A DNA stretch of 40,131 nucleotides from contig JAGVQN010000037.1 in NCBI GenBank assembly GCA_020051675.1, positions 1 through 40,131 on the forward strand, read 5' to 3'. The notes beneath the pieces were generated by a model, which made no database searches, had not been told where the DNA came from, and saw only the letters and a program-made list of their open reading frames with translations. The position numbers were made by a program, and so were the translations under genes. Origin of the DNA: Candidatus Brocadiia bacterium (lineage in GTDB: Bacteria; Planctomycetota; MHYJ01; JACQXL01; JACQZI01). This document shows positions 1 through 8,502 of this stretch, in pieces. Positions within the stretch are counted from its first letter, which is position 1. Every line of letters starts with the position of its first letter.

Positions 1-261
1 AACAGGGAACGCACTGCCCTCAAGGCGGCTGTTCTTAACCGGTTGGTTCAGGGCGTATTGATGGCCATCAAATCAAGTTTTGATGCGGCTACAATCTTGG
101 CCGAGAACACGGTTAATGCGGCGCTTTTGAGCGGTCTGCGCGACCCGGCAAAGTGCGATGCATTTGTAGCGGCTCCGGCGGCTGACAAGTGCTACTGCTC
201 ATGGGAAACGGATGAGGAAGGTAACTTCTATCTCCACGTCCAGGTTGGACTAACGGTCTGA
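1..261 (+). CDS. Hypothetical protein, 5' end outside window
   Basis: The frame is open from the first base of the window, so the gene begins upstream; a TTG at 43 is only an internal possible start. About 86 residues are visible, ending in TGA at 259-261. The visible part is Ala-rich and helical, then turns into a short strand-rich tail (CYCSWETDEEGNFYLHVQVG). I recognise no family. It is followed by a good terminator hairpin, so it is the last gene of its transcription unit. The next gene downstream is a repeat-built, appendage-like protein, so the pair could be of phage-tail or surface-structure origin, but nothing in this fragment proves that. Confidence 0.55.
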   Translation, partial: NRERTALKAAVLNRLVQGVLMAIKSSFDAATILAENTVNAALLSGLRDPAKCDAFVAAPAADKCYCSWETDEEGNFYLHVQVGLTV

Positions 262-279
262 TCCCGACTGGTCGGGATT

Positions 280-319
280 GCGTGGATGCCCCGCTGCAGC
301 GGGGCCCGACCACGCTTTT
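280..319 (+). terminator. Rho-independent terminator candidate
   Basis: An outer stem GCGTGG (280-285) pairs with CCACGC (310-315) and encloses a perfect 16-bp palindrome, CCCCGCTGCAGCGGGG (289-304). TTTT follows directly. A second small palindrome TCCCGACTGGTCGGGA (262-277) begins at the stop codon of the upstream gene. Confidence 0.6.
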
Positions 320-336
320 ACAAGTAGTTAGAAAGT

Positions 337-413
337 GTCATTGCGAGTCCCGATTTTATCGGGACGTGGCAATCTCAATTAGATTGCTTCGTCGCTAAGC
401 TCCTCGCAATGAC
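337..413. repeat. MITE-like inverted repeat
   Basis: GTCATTGCGAG (337-347) is matched by its exact inverse CTCGCAATGAC (403-413). Inside are two more self-complementary pieces, TCCCGATtttATCGGGA and GCAATCTcaattAGATTGC. At 77 bp with nested inverted repeats and no coding content, it looks like a non-autonomous miniature element. From general knowledge, intergenic repeats starting GTCATTGCGAG occur in many unrelated environmental genomes. It lies between the terminator and the ribosome-binding site of the next gene. Confidence 0.7.
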
Positions 414-436
414 GGAAAGTGAAATGAAGGTGCTTT

Positions 437-1471
437 ATGACATTCAGAAGAAGATATTTTGATGGTGAAGTAACATCTCCGTTAATCGTTCCGAGTGCGG
501 TGACCGAGGAGAAGATTGCCGATGAAGCAGTCACTTCACAGAAGATTAAGGATGAGACTATCCAGAGCGTTGATATCGATGCCGGACAGGTAAAGACCGA
601 AGATATCGCCGATGGCGCGGTTACCTTAAGAAAGTTAGCGGATGATATTTCCATTATCCCGCTGGAGGATGATGCAGTTACAGCACCGAAGATAAAAGAC
701 GGCGCAGTTGTCAGTAGTAAGTTAGCAGTGGACAGTGTTGAAGAAGAAAAGATAAAAGAGGGCGCGGTTTCGTTCATGAAGCTGAAGGATGGCGCAGTGA
801 CCTCTGAAAAGTTACAAGCTAACGCTGTTACATCTACGAAGTTACAGGCTAACGCCGTTACAACTGAGAAGTTACAGGACAAAGCGGTGACAGGTGCGAA
901 GATAAAGGATTACGATATCGGCTATACGCAAATCGCTTCCAACAGCATTAACCGGGAAAAGATTATTAATGGGGAAGTTACCTCTGAGAAGTTACAGGCT
1001 GACGCCGTTACAACGGATAAGTTACACGCTGACGCGGTTACAACGGAGAAGATAAAAGACGGAGCAGTCACACCGGAGAAATTGTCTTTTACGCCCGGCG
1101 GCGGCGCGCAAATAGTCAATTTCAGCCAGAACCTGCCGGTCTACCAAAACGCGGGCAGTGATGATTTCGGTTTGCAGGTTGATTTGTCTTCATTCGTGCC
1201 GGACGGGGCAAAGGCAATCTTCGTCGAGCTGGAGCATCAGGCGGGCGAAGCCGTAACTTTCGGGGCGATTGCCTCAGTCGGCGGGCCGGGCAATTACTAC
1301 GCGGTCAGGACGACTCTGCACGCCGGAACGACGGCGGATGGTTACCCATCCTGCAATGCGGGCAAGGTGGAGCTGGCCGTGAAGACGCCGACAAGGAAAG
1401 TTTTCGTCAGCGCGGAAAGGAATGGGAAACTTACAACAGTAAATGTCTATCTGTTGGGATGGATAGTTTAA
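437..1471 (+). CDS. Ten-residue-repeat fibre-like protein
   Basis: 344 residues. Residues about 9-215 are a run of roughly twenty degenerate 10-residue repeats of the form xAVTxxKLxx (for example GAVTSEKLQA, NAVTTEKLQD). The rest, after a GGG linker near residue 220, is a beta-rich globular C-terminal domain ending VNVYLLGWIV. Such AVT..KL repeats are seen in phage tail-fibre-like and secreted surface proteins and would build a regular beta structure with a terminal domain. There is no obvious signal peptide (the N-terminus is MTFRRRYFDG), which favours a phage-tail or contractile-apparatus part over a Sec-exported one. The start at 437 is supported by AAGGTG at 427-432. Exact role unknown. 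Confidence 0.75.
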   Translation: MTFRRRYFDGEVTSPLIVPSAVTEEKIADEAVTSQKIKDETIQSVDIDAGQVKTEDIADGAVTLRKLADDISIIPLEDDAVTAPKIKDGAVVSSKLAVDSVEEEKIKEGAVSFMKLKDGAVTSEKLQANAVTSTKLQANAVTTEKLQDKAVTGAKIKDYDIGYTQIASNSINREKIINGEVTSEKLQADAVTTDKLHADAVTTEKIKDGAVTPEKLSFTPGGGAQIVNFSQNLPVYQNAGSDDFGLQVDLSSFVPDGAKAIFVELEHQAGEAVTFGAIASVGGPGNYYAVRTTLHAGTTADGYPSCNAGKVELAVKTPTRKVFVSAERNGKLTTVNVYLLGWIV

Positions 1472-1733
1472 ATGAACTATTCCCACTCCCCCCGCTTAGG
1501 CGGGGTGCGGGGACGGCTAATTGTATCATTATAGTAGAGCCGGAAGTATCCCGACAGAAATTAGGAATCAGTCCCTGCCTACGGCAGGGATGGTTGATTA
1601 TACTTTATTATTGTAGAACCAGGACGCCCGATTATTTATCCCACCTACGCTATCCCCCTTCGCTGCGCTACGGGGACTCCCCATTTCATAAGAGTTCAGG
1701 ATTTTAAATAAACGCAAAGTGTTTGATTTTCTG
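1472..1733. repeat. Intergenic cluster of GC-rich hairpin repeats
   Basis: No gene is credible here. Three palindromic pieces are visible: CCCCGCttagGCGGGG at 1490-1505, CCCTGCCtacGGCAGGG at 1573-1589, and a stretch at about 1646-1684 containing CTTCGCTGCGCTACGGGGACTCC. The last piece belongs to the same dispersed family as the copies near 18421-18502 (opposite strand) and 19798-19859. The short reading frames here are products of the repeats. Confidence 0.6.
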
Positions 1734-1761
1734 TTGACTAATCAGCCGCTTTTACTATAAT
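1734..1761 (+). promoter_or_regulatory. Sigma-70-type promoter of ppdK
   Basis: TTGACT (1734-1739), 16-bp spacer, TATAAT (1756-1761). Transcription would start near 1768, giving a leader of about 30 nt that carries the strong ribosome-binding site AGGAGG at 1787-1792, five bases before the ATG at 1798. Confidence 0.75.
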
Positions 1762-1797
1762 ACAATGTTTTGAATTATAATTTTATAGGAGGCTTAT

Positions 1798-4512
1798 ATG
1801 GCTAAGTACATTTATTTCTTCGGCAAAGGAAAGACAGAAGGCAACGGCAAGATGAAGGATACGCTCGGAGGCAAGGGCGCGAATCTCGCCGAGATGGCGA
1901 AACTCGGTCTGCCCGTCCCGCCCGGATTCACCATCTCCACGGAACTGTGCCGCCTGTTTTATAAAAGCAAGATGCAGTTCCCGAAATCGCTCAAGAGCGA
2001 ATTCAATAAATATGTAAAGAAACTGGAAACAGCCGCCGGCAAGAAATTCGGCGACGCCTCTAATCCGCTTCTGGTTTCGGTCCGCTCCGGCGCCAAGTTC
2101 TCCATGCCCGGCATGATGGATACCATCCTTAACCTCGGGCTTAACGATAAAACCGTCGAAGCCATGATTAAGCTTACAGGCAACGAGAAATTCGCCTATG
2201 ATTGCTACCGACGGCTATTGATGATGTTCGGTGATGTCGTCCTGGACATCGAGCGCAAACTCTTTGAAGCCATCCGGGATCCGAATCCCAAGACGGTGGT
2301 GGAAAAATATAAGGAACTAATACAAAAACATTCGGGCAAACCATTCCCGCAAGACCCGATAACCCAGCTCGAAATGGCGCGCGACGCGGTCTTCAAATCT
2401 TGGAATAATCCGCGCGCGATTACCTATCGCAACCTTTATAAAATTGACCACAATATCGGCACAGCCGTAAATATCCAGACGATGGTCTTCGGCAATATGG
2501 GAAATGATTGCGCCACCGGAGTAGGCTTTACCCGCAATCCGGCAACAGGTGAAAAGATGTTCTACGGCGAATACCTGACTAATGCCCAGGGCGAAGACGT
2601 GGTCGCCGGCATCAGAACGCCCAGGCCTATTTTGGAACTGGCGAAAGAAATGCCACAACCGGCAAAGGAACTGCGCGATATCACCGACCGGCTGGAAAAA
2701 CATTATAAGGACGTTCAGGATTTTGAATTCACCATAGAAAAGAACAAGCTCTACATGCTCCAGACGCGCGTCGGTAAACGCACCGGGCTTGCCGCTATCA
2801 GGATTGCCGTTGATATGGTAAAAGAAAAGCTGATTAAACCGGAAGAAGCCGTCAGCCGCGTCGAGCCTTTGCAATTAAACCAGCTCATGCACCCGATGTT
2901 TAATCCGACCGAACGTTCCAAATTCAAGGTAATCGCCAAGGGCTTGAACGCCTCGCCGGGCGCCGCCGCGGGCAAGGTTTACTTTGACCCGGATAAGGTA
3001 TGTGAAATGGCTGATAAAGGCGAACGGACGCTTTTGGTCAGAAGCGAAACTTCTCCCGATGATATCCACGGAATGTATAAGGCAGAAGGCGTCCTGACCG
3101 CAACAGGCGGGATGACATCCCACGCCGCAGTAGTCGGCAGGCAGATGGGCAAGCCCAGCGTAGTCGGCTGCAGCGCGCTTAAAGTGGATGAGCACAATAA
3201 ATTATTTAGGGTAGCCGATAAAACCGTAAAAGAAGGCGATTATATTTCCATTGACGGCGCCACCGGCGAAGTAATGCTCGGCGATGTGCCGACCATGGAA
3301 TCCGAAGTGATGCAGGTGGTTAAGGGAACGCTCGCTCCGGAAAAAGCGCCTCTTTACCAATACTTCGACCAGATACTTAAATGGGCGGACGGCATCAAGC
3401 GGCTTAAGGTAAGGGCAAACGCGGATATCCCGCGCGACGCCCAATACGCCATGAAGTTCGGCGCGGAAGGCATCGGTTTATGCCGGACTGAGCATATGTT
3501 CTTTGCCGAAGACCGACTTCCTATCATGCAGGAAATGATTCTGGCAACTAATCTGGAAGACCGCCAGAAAGCGCTGGATAAACTGCTTCCTCTCCAGAGA
3601 GCTGATTTTAAGGGATTGTTTGAAGCAATGCGCGGCAGACCCGTGACCATCAGGACGATTGACCCGCCACTCCATGAATTCCTGCCCAAGCGCGAGGATT
3701 TGATGGTGGAAGTCGCCACCCTAAAAGCCAAGAATGGTCCCGTAGAAGAAATCAAGAAGAAAGAACAACTCTTATCAAGGGTAAACGAGCTCCATGAATT
3801 TAACCCGATGATGGGACACCGCGGATGCCGGTTGGGAATAGTCTACCCGGAAATTACCGTCATGCAGGTGCGGGCGATCCTGGAAGCCGCGACAGAGGTG
3901 GCAAAATCAGGGGAAACGGCGTTCCCTGAAATAATGATTCCGCTGGTCGGACATGTCAATGAGTTCAATCACCAGGCGGCAATCGTCCATAAAGTGGCGG
4001 ATGAAGTAGCCAAAGAAACAGGCATAAAGATAAAATACATGGTCGGAACGATGATAGAAATCCCGCGCGCGGCGGTGACGGCGGACGAGATTGCCAAGGA
4101 GGCGCAGTTCTTCTCTTTCGGCACGAACGATTTGACACAGATGACCTTCGGCTTTTCGCGCGACGATGCCGGCAAGTTCATACATAATTATGTGGATAAT
4201 AAAATACTGCCCAGCGACCCGTTTGTCACGATAGACCAGGGCGGCGTGGGAAAACTGATCCAATGCGGAACGGAAAAAGGCAGGAGCGTCAGGGCTGATT
4301 TAAAAGTCGGCATCTGCGGCGAGCACGGAGGCGACCCGGAATCCGTCATCTTCTGCCATACGGCGGGCTTGAATTACGTAAGCGCTTCGCCATTCAGGGT
4401 GCCGATTTCGCGTTTAGCCGCGGCCCATGCGGTACTAAGGGAAAAGGCGAAGCGACCCCATTCTGGGACTCCCTATTATCGGGTGTCCCCGAAACGAAGT
4501 GGAGCGGGGTAG
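1798..4512 (+). CDS. ppdK: Pyruvate, phosphate dikinase
   Basis: 904 residues, within the usual range for this enzyme, which interconverts pyruvate + ATP + Pi and phosphoenolpyruvate + AMP + PPi in the cytoplasm. The N-terminal nucleotide-binding region begins with LGGKGANLAEMAKLGLPVPPGF and includes SVRSGAKFSMPGMMDT. The swivelling domain carries the phosphorylated His442 in GGMTSHAAVVGRQMGKPS. The C-terminal PEP/pyruvate barrel has ICGEHGGDP with the catalytic Cys840 and the typical end motif SPFRVPISRLAAAHA. Own promoter and strong ribosome-binding site. Oddity: the conserved protein ends near residue 885, and residues 890-904 plus the stop codon are encoded by the first copy of a 47-bp dispersed repeat (4465-4511), so the native C-terminus has been replaced or extended. 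Confidence 0.97.
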   Translation: MAKYIYFFGKGKTEGNGKMKDTLGGKGANLAEMAKLGLPVPPGFTISTELCRLFYKSKMQFPKSLKSEFNKYVKKLETAAGKKFGDASNPLLVSVRSGAKFSMPGMMDTILNLGLNDKTVEAMIKLTGNEKFAYDCYRRLLMMFGDVVLDIERKLFEAIRDPNPKTVVEKYKELIQKHSGKPFPQDPITQLEMARDAVFKSWNNPRAITYRNLYKIDHNIGTAVNIQTMVFGNMGNDCATGVGFTRNPATGEKMFYGEYLTNAQGEDVVAGIRTPRPILELAKEMPQPAKELRDITDRLEKHYKDVQDFEFTIEKNKLYMLQTRVGKRTGLAAIRIAVDMVKEKLIKPEEAVSRVEPLQLNQLMHPMFNPTERSKFKVIAKGLNASPGAAAGKVYFDPDKVCEMADKGERTLLVRSETSPDDIHGMYKAEGVLTATGGMTSHAAVVGRQMGKPSVVGCSALKVDEHNKLFRVADKTVKEGDYISIDGATGEVMLGDVPTMESEVMQVVKGTLAPEKAPLYQYFDQILKWADGIKRLKVRANADIPRDAQYAMKFGAEGIGLCRTEHMFFAEDRLPIMQEMILATNLEDRQKALDKLLPLQRADFKGLFEAMRGRPVTIRTIDPPLHEFLPKREDLMVEVATLKAKNGPVEEIKKKEQLLSRVNELHEFNPMMGHRGCRLGIVYPEITVMQVRAILEAATEVAKSGETAFPEIMIPLVGHVNEFNHQAAIVHKVADEVAKETGIKIKYMVGTMIEIPRAAVTADEIAKEAQFFSFGTNDLTQMTFGFSRDDAGKFIHNYVDNKILPSDPFVTIDQGGVGKLIQCGTEKGRSVRADLKVGICGEHGGDPESVIFCHTAGLNYVSASPFRVPISRLAAAHAVLREKAKRPHSGTPYYRVSPKRSGAG

Positions 4513-4583
4513 CGGAGTCCCCCGACGCCCCCTACGGGGACTCCCTATTATCGGGTGCCCCCGAAACAAAGTGGAGCGGGGTA
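4465..4583. repeat. Two copies of a 47-bp repeat, 72-bp period
   Basis: Copy 1 at 4465-4511 and copy 2 at 4537-4583 match at 45 of 47 positions; both start GGGACTCCCTATTATCGGGT and end GGAGCGGGGTA. The first copy contains the ppdK stop codon (TAG 4510-4512). The DNA between them (4512-4536) holds CCCCCGACG, which recurs in inverse form just after copy 2 (CGTCGGGGG). A diverged third copy (about 77% by eye) lies at 23001-23047 inside the WD40 gene. Beyond 4583, up to the rpsA promoter, I see nothing else. Confidence 0.85.
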
Positions 4584-4699
4584 ACGTCGGGGGGCGAAGT
4601 AGATAGGCGGATGAATTGGTAAAGCAGAGTTTTCTTGTGGTATAGGACAATAGTCCTAACCACTGCAAATCGTATCAAAGTCATCATGGAATTATTTCC

Positions 4700-4727
4700 T
4701 TGACATTTCCTCAATATCTGCTATCAT
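4700..4727 (+). promoter_or_regulatory. Promoter of rpsA
   Basis: TTGACA (4700-4705), 16-bp spacer, TATCAT (4722-4727). The predicted leader is about 80 nt and contains a small hairpin, TGCCC...GGGCA (about 4770-4792), immediately before the ribosome-binding site. A leader structure of this kind would suit autoregulation by S1, but that is inference. Confidence 0.6.
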
Positions 4728-4813
4728 AAGCAATTCGTATTTTTTAGTTCTAATCGTAGTTAATAAACCATGCCCTGTGCGATAACGGGGCACGAAGAAG
4801 GGAGTTAACGAAC

Positions 4814-6478
4814 GTGGCAGAAAATTTGTTCCTTAAGGATATGGGGATTCTCGATAAGAATATCGAGAAAGAAGTAAGCGGCCTCATGAAGTCTTTCTCC
4901 GCCGAAGACCTTTCCAAGCTTTACAAAGAATCAATCAGGGAATTCAAGCCCCACACCATCGTCAAAGGCAAAGTCATTTTAGTTCAGGATAAACAGGCCG
5001 TCGTGGATATCGGCTATAAATCCGAAGGGCTTATCCCCTTGCAGGAATTTGACAAGCCGGCCGAGGTCAAGCCGGGCGATGAACTTGAAGTATACCTGGA
5101 AACGGTTGAGGATGAATCAGATTTAATCGTCCTTTCCAAGAGCAAGGCGGATTACATCCGCGGATGGGAACGGATAATGCAGGCTTACAAAGAAGGCGAT
5201 CCGGTAAAAGGCACGGTTACCCGCAAAGTGAAAGGCGGGCTTATCGTCAATATCGGCGGACCGGCATTCCTGCCGGCATCACAAGTGGATATCAGACGGT
5301 TAGATGATATCGGCAAATTAGTCGGCAAGGAAATAGAAGCCAAGATTATCAAGCTTGATTCCGAAAGGATGAGCATAATTATCTCCAGGCGCAAATACAT
5401 GGAAGAACTGCGCGGCGCCCAGAGGGAAAAGCTCCTGAAAGAATTAAAAGAAGGCGACGTCCGCGAAGGCATCGTCAAGAATATCGCCGATTACGGTGTC
5501 TTTGTTGACCTGGGCGGAATAGACGGCCTCCTGCATATCACCGATATGGCATGGCGCCGTGTCAGCCATCCTTCTGAAATGTTTACCATGGACCAGAAAA
5601 TACAAATAAAGATACTCAAAATAGATACCACCACCAACCGTATTACGGTCGGATTCAAGCAGCTCACCCCGAACCCGTGGGAAAAGGTGGAGCTGAAATA
5701 TCCGGCTAATACGCGCATCAAGGGCAAGGTGGTTAATATTATGCCTTACGGGGCGTTTGTCGAACTGGAAAGCGGAGTCGAGGGGCTCCTCCATATTTCC
5801 GAGATGTCCTGGACCAAGCGTATCTCACATCCTTCCGATATGCTCGCCATCGGCGATATCGTCGAAGCGATGATACTTAAAATAAGCAGCGAGAAACAAG
5901 AATTGCTTTTAGGGATGAAACAGCTTGAGGTAAATCCCTGGACAACCATAGAAGGCAAGTATCCGCCGGGAACACGCATCCAGGGCAGGGTGCGTAACCT
6001 GACCACCTACGGCGCATTCATCGAAATAGAAGAAGGGATTGACGGACTTCTCCATCTTTCCGATATTTCGTGGACCAAGAAAATTGTAAAGCCGGCAGAT
6101 GTAATCAAGAAAGGCGACAAAATAGAAGCCGTGGTTCTATCGGTTGATCCGGAAAAGAAAAGGGTTTCATTAGGACTTAAACAACTAGCGCCCAATCCAT
6201 GGGAAACGACCATCCCGGAAAAATATAACACCGGCGCGGTTGTTCCCGGCAAGGTATTAAGGCTGACCAAAGACGGCGCAGTTATCGAACTTGCGCCTGA
6301 AATAGAAGGCTTCCTAAGATTAACCAAGGAACCGGAAGCAGCCGGCGCTGAAGGCGCACCGAAAGAAGAAGGCGAGAAAATCCATCTTAAGATAGATGAT
6401 GCCGTAACCGTGGAAGTAATCAAAATTGACCCGGTCGAAGGCAGGATAATGCTGAAAATGGGTTCCCAGCTTTCTTAA
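4814..6478 (+). CDS. rpsA: 30S ribosomal protein S1
   Basis: 554 residues with six S1 RNA-binding domains at about 48-117, 129-195, 214-283, 298-370, 386-457 and 474-552, the standard six-domain bacterial layout. Domains 3-5 are the most canonical, with motifs such as DYGVFVDLGGIDGLLHITDM and YGAFVELESGVEGLLHISEM. S1 helps bring mRNA to the 30S subunit. GTG start at 4814, preceded by AAGGGAG (4798-4804) with 9-nt spacing. The sixth domain carries an acidic/alanine-rich insertion near residues 512-525 (PEAAGAEGAPKEEGEK). Several genes in this window are probably leaderless, a class of message that in other bacteria depends little on S1, which gives the pairing some interest. Confidence 0.95.
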   Translation: MAENLFLKDMGILDKNIEKEVSGLMKSFSAEDLSKLYKESIREFKPHTIVKGKVILVQDKQAVVDIGYKSEGLIPLQEFDKPAEVKPGDELEVYLETVEDESDLIVLSKSKADYIRGWERIMQAYKEGDPVKGTVTRKVKGGLIVNIGGPAFLPASQVDIRRLDDIGKLVGKEIEAKIIKLDSERMSIIISRRKYMEELRGAQREKLLKELKEGDVREGIVKNIADYGVFVDLGGIDGLLHITDMAWRRVSHPSEMFTMDQKIQIKILKIDTTTNRITVGFKQLTPNPWEKVELKYPANTRIKGKVVNIMPYGAFVELESGVEGLLHISEMSWTKRISHPSDMLAIGDIVEAMILKISSEKQELLLGMKQLEVNPWTTIEGKYPPGTRIQGRVRNLTTYGAFIEIEEGIDGLLHLSDISWTKKIVKPADVIKKGDKIEAVVLSVDPEKKRVSLGLKQLAPNPWETTIPEKYNTGAVVPGKVLRLTKDGAVIELAPEIEGFLRLTKEPEAAGAEGAPKEEGEKIHLKIDDAVTVEVIKIDPVEGRIMLKMGSQLS

Positions 6479-6541
6479 AGAGCGTACAATTTTACCCACG
6501 TCCCGACGGGGTTTCGATTTATAAGGTATTGAAGCTCAAAA

Positions 6542-8383
6542 ATGTGCGGAATAATTGGCTGTGTCAGCAAGCGCAATGTCAGCGAGATTATTATCAACGG
6601 ATTGAAACGGCTGGAATACCGCGGTTATGATTCCGCCGGACTTGCCGTTATTCCCGATAGCGGCCATAAAAAATCATTTCACTTTAAAAAGACAGCCGGC
6701 AAGATTTCCGCGCTTGAAACATTAATCAACCACGCTGATTTTACCGGGACTATCGGCATAGGACATACCCGCTGGGCGACACACGGGATTCCCGCCGAGA
6801 AAAACGCGCATCCACATTTTTCCTGCGATAAAGAGGTGGTCGTGGTTCATAACGGCATTATCGAAAACTACGAGGAGCTAAAAGAAGGATTGCTCAAACG
6901 CGGGCATAAGTTCAGTTCAGATACCGATACCGAAGTTGTCGCCCATCTTCTTGAAGAGTATATCAGGAAATATTCACCTCTAGGATCATTGCAACGGGTA
7001 ACACGCATACTTACGGGCAGTTTCGCGCTGGGGGTTATTTTCCTCAAAGAGCCGCAAACCCTTTACGGCGCGCGCTGTAATAGCCCGCTGATTATCGGCG
7101 CCGGAGACGGCGAAAACTTTATCGCCTCTGACGTGCCGGCAGTCCTGCCATATACCCGTAAAATCATTTACATAGATGAAGGTCAGGTTGTCCGCCTGAC
7201 CGCGGATAAGATTAATATTTTCGGGTTTGACGGACACCCACACCGGGCGCTCCCTACGGAAATCAAGTGGGATATCAAGGATGCGGAAAAAGGCGGTTAC
7301 CCGCATTTCATGCTTAAGGAAATATTCGAACAGCCGTCCGCCGTGGAATCCTCCATCAGCTATTATATAAATAGCAAAGGATGCGGCGAATTTAAAAGCC
7401 TCGCCAATCTTAAGGAAAGAATTAAGAAAATCAACCGGATTGTAATAACCGCCTGCGGAACCGCCTGGCACGCCGGACTGGTCGGCAAATACGCTCTGGA
7501 GGAATTGTGCAGAGTGCCGGTTGAGGTAAGCATCGCCTCTGAATTCCGTTACGGCAACCCGGTGCTTGATAACCATACTTTGTTTGTAGCCATAAGCCAG
7601 TCTGGGGAAACAGCCGACACTTTGGCGGCCTTGCGCGAGGCTAAGTGCGCCAAGGCATTGACCATAGCTCTCTGCAATGTTGTCGGTAGTTCTATTACGC
7701 GGGAAGCCGATTCAACCGTTTACACCTATGCCGGCCCGGAAATCAGCGTTGCTTCGACAAAAGCATATACCTGCCAGATATCGGTGCTTCTCCTTTTTGC
7801 TGTCTACCTCGCCCGTTTGCTCGGAAACCTTTCAAGCAAAAAGGAAAAGCAATTACTAAAGGAAATAAAAACGATTCCGGGCAAACTCAAAACCGTGCTG
7901 AAATCAAGCGACGAGATACGTTCCTTTGCGCACAAGTATAAAAACGCACCTAATTTTATGTATATCGCGCGGCGTTATAATTTCCCCAACGCATACGAAG
8001 GCGCCTTAAAGCTTAAAGAAATATCCTACACCCACGCCGAAGGCTACGGCGCCGGCGAAATGAAACACGGACCCCTGGCATTGGTCGATAACACCTTCCC
8101 GACTGTGACAATCGCCGTTAAAAGTCTTGTCTATGAAAAGATGCTTTCCAATATCCAGGAAATAAAGGCACGCCGGGGAATTATTATCGCGGTCGCCACT
8201 GAAGGCGATGAATATATTAAGCATATGGCGGATGATATTATCTATGTGCCGGAAACCCAGGAGATGTTTTCCCCGTTGCTTACGGTGCTTCCTTTGCAAT
8301 TACTGGCTTACCATACAGCCGTTGCCAAAGGGCGCAATGTCGACCAGCCGCGCAACCTTGCCAAGAGCGTTACGGTGGAATAA
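6542..8383 (+). CDS. glmS: Glutamine-fructose-6-phosphate aminotransferase (isomerizing)
   Basis: 613 residues, the normal length. It makes glucosamine-6-phosphate from fructose-6-phosphate and glutamine, the entry step to peptidoglycan and LPS amino sugars. The N-terminal class II glutamine amidotransferase domain starts MCGIIGC, with the nucleophilic Cys exposed after Met removal, and has HTRWATHG at 75-82. Two SIS isomerase domains follow (TACGTAWHAGL; AISQSGETADTLAALREAK; later ALKLKEISYTHAEGY). The C-terminus NVDQPRNLAKSVTVE is the family signature. It lies 63 bp after rpsA with no clear promoter between them and no strong ribosome-binding site; I saw no glmS ribozyme-like structure in this short gap. 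Confidence 0.97.
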   Translation: MCGIIGCVSKRNVSEIIINGLKRLEYRGYDSAGLAVIPDSGHKKSFHFKKTAGKISALETLINHADFTGTIGIGHTRWATHGIPAEKNAHPHFSCDKEVVVVHNGIIENYEELKEGLLKRGHKFSSDTDTEVVAHLLEEYIRKYSPLGSLQRVTRILTGSFALGVIFLKEPQTLYGARCNSPLIIGAGDGENFIASDVPAVLPYTRKIIYIDEGQVVRLTADKINIFGFDGHPHRALPTEIKWDIKDAEKGGYPHFMLKEIFEQPSAVESSISYYINSKGCGEFKSLANLKERIKKINRIVITACGTAWHAGLVGKYALEELCRVPVEVSIASEFRYGNPVLDNHTLFVAISQSGETADTLAALREAKCAKALTIALCNVVGSSITREADSTVYTYAGPEISVASTKAYTCQISVLLLFAVYLARLLGNLSSKKEKQLLKEIKTIPGKLKTVLKSSDEIRSFAHKYKNAPNFMYIARRYNFPNAYEGALKLKEISYTHAEGYGAGEMKHGPLALVDNTFPTVTIAVKSLVYEKMLSNIQEIKARRGIIIAVATEGDEYIKHMADDIIYVPETQEMFSPLLTVLPLQLLAYHTAVAKGRNVDQPRNLAKSVTVE

Positions 8384-8446
8384 CGCTAACGGGATTGAAC
8401 CTTTTCGGCGCTTTATACGTTTATATAGTATAGATAATAAATTTAC

Positions 8447-8476
8447 TTGACCATACGGCGATTTATTTATTATATT
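8447..8476 (+). promoter_or_regulatory. Promoter of the toroid-protein gene
   Basis: TTGACC (8447-8452), 18-bp spacer, TATATT (8471-8476), followed by the strong ribosome-binding site AAAGGAG shortly before the ATG at 8503. Confidence 0.55.
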
Positions 8477-8502
8477 GAATCAGTCTTAAAAGGAGATATT
8501 TC

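Noticed and set aside
379-882. Minus-strand frame with repeats inside the fibre gene
   Set aside because: It is the antisense image of the ten-residue repeats; the plus frame has a ribosome-binding site, full length and a globular domain.
1459-1707. 82-codon frame after the fibre gene
   Set aside because: It overlaps the end of the fibre gene and is made of palindromic repeats with no ribosome-binding site.
6479-6541. glmS ribozyme or riboswitch
   Set aside because: The rpsA-glmS gap is only 63 bp and lacks room or recognisable structure for one.
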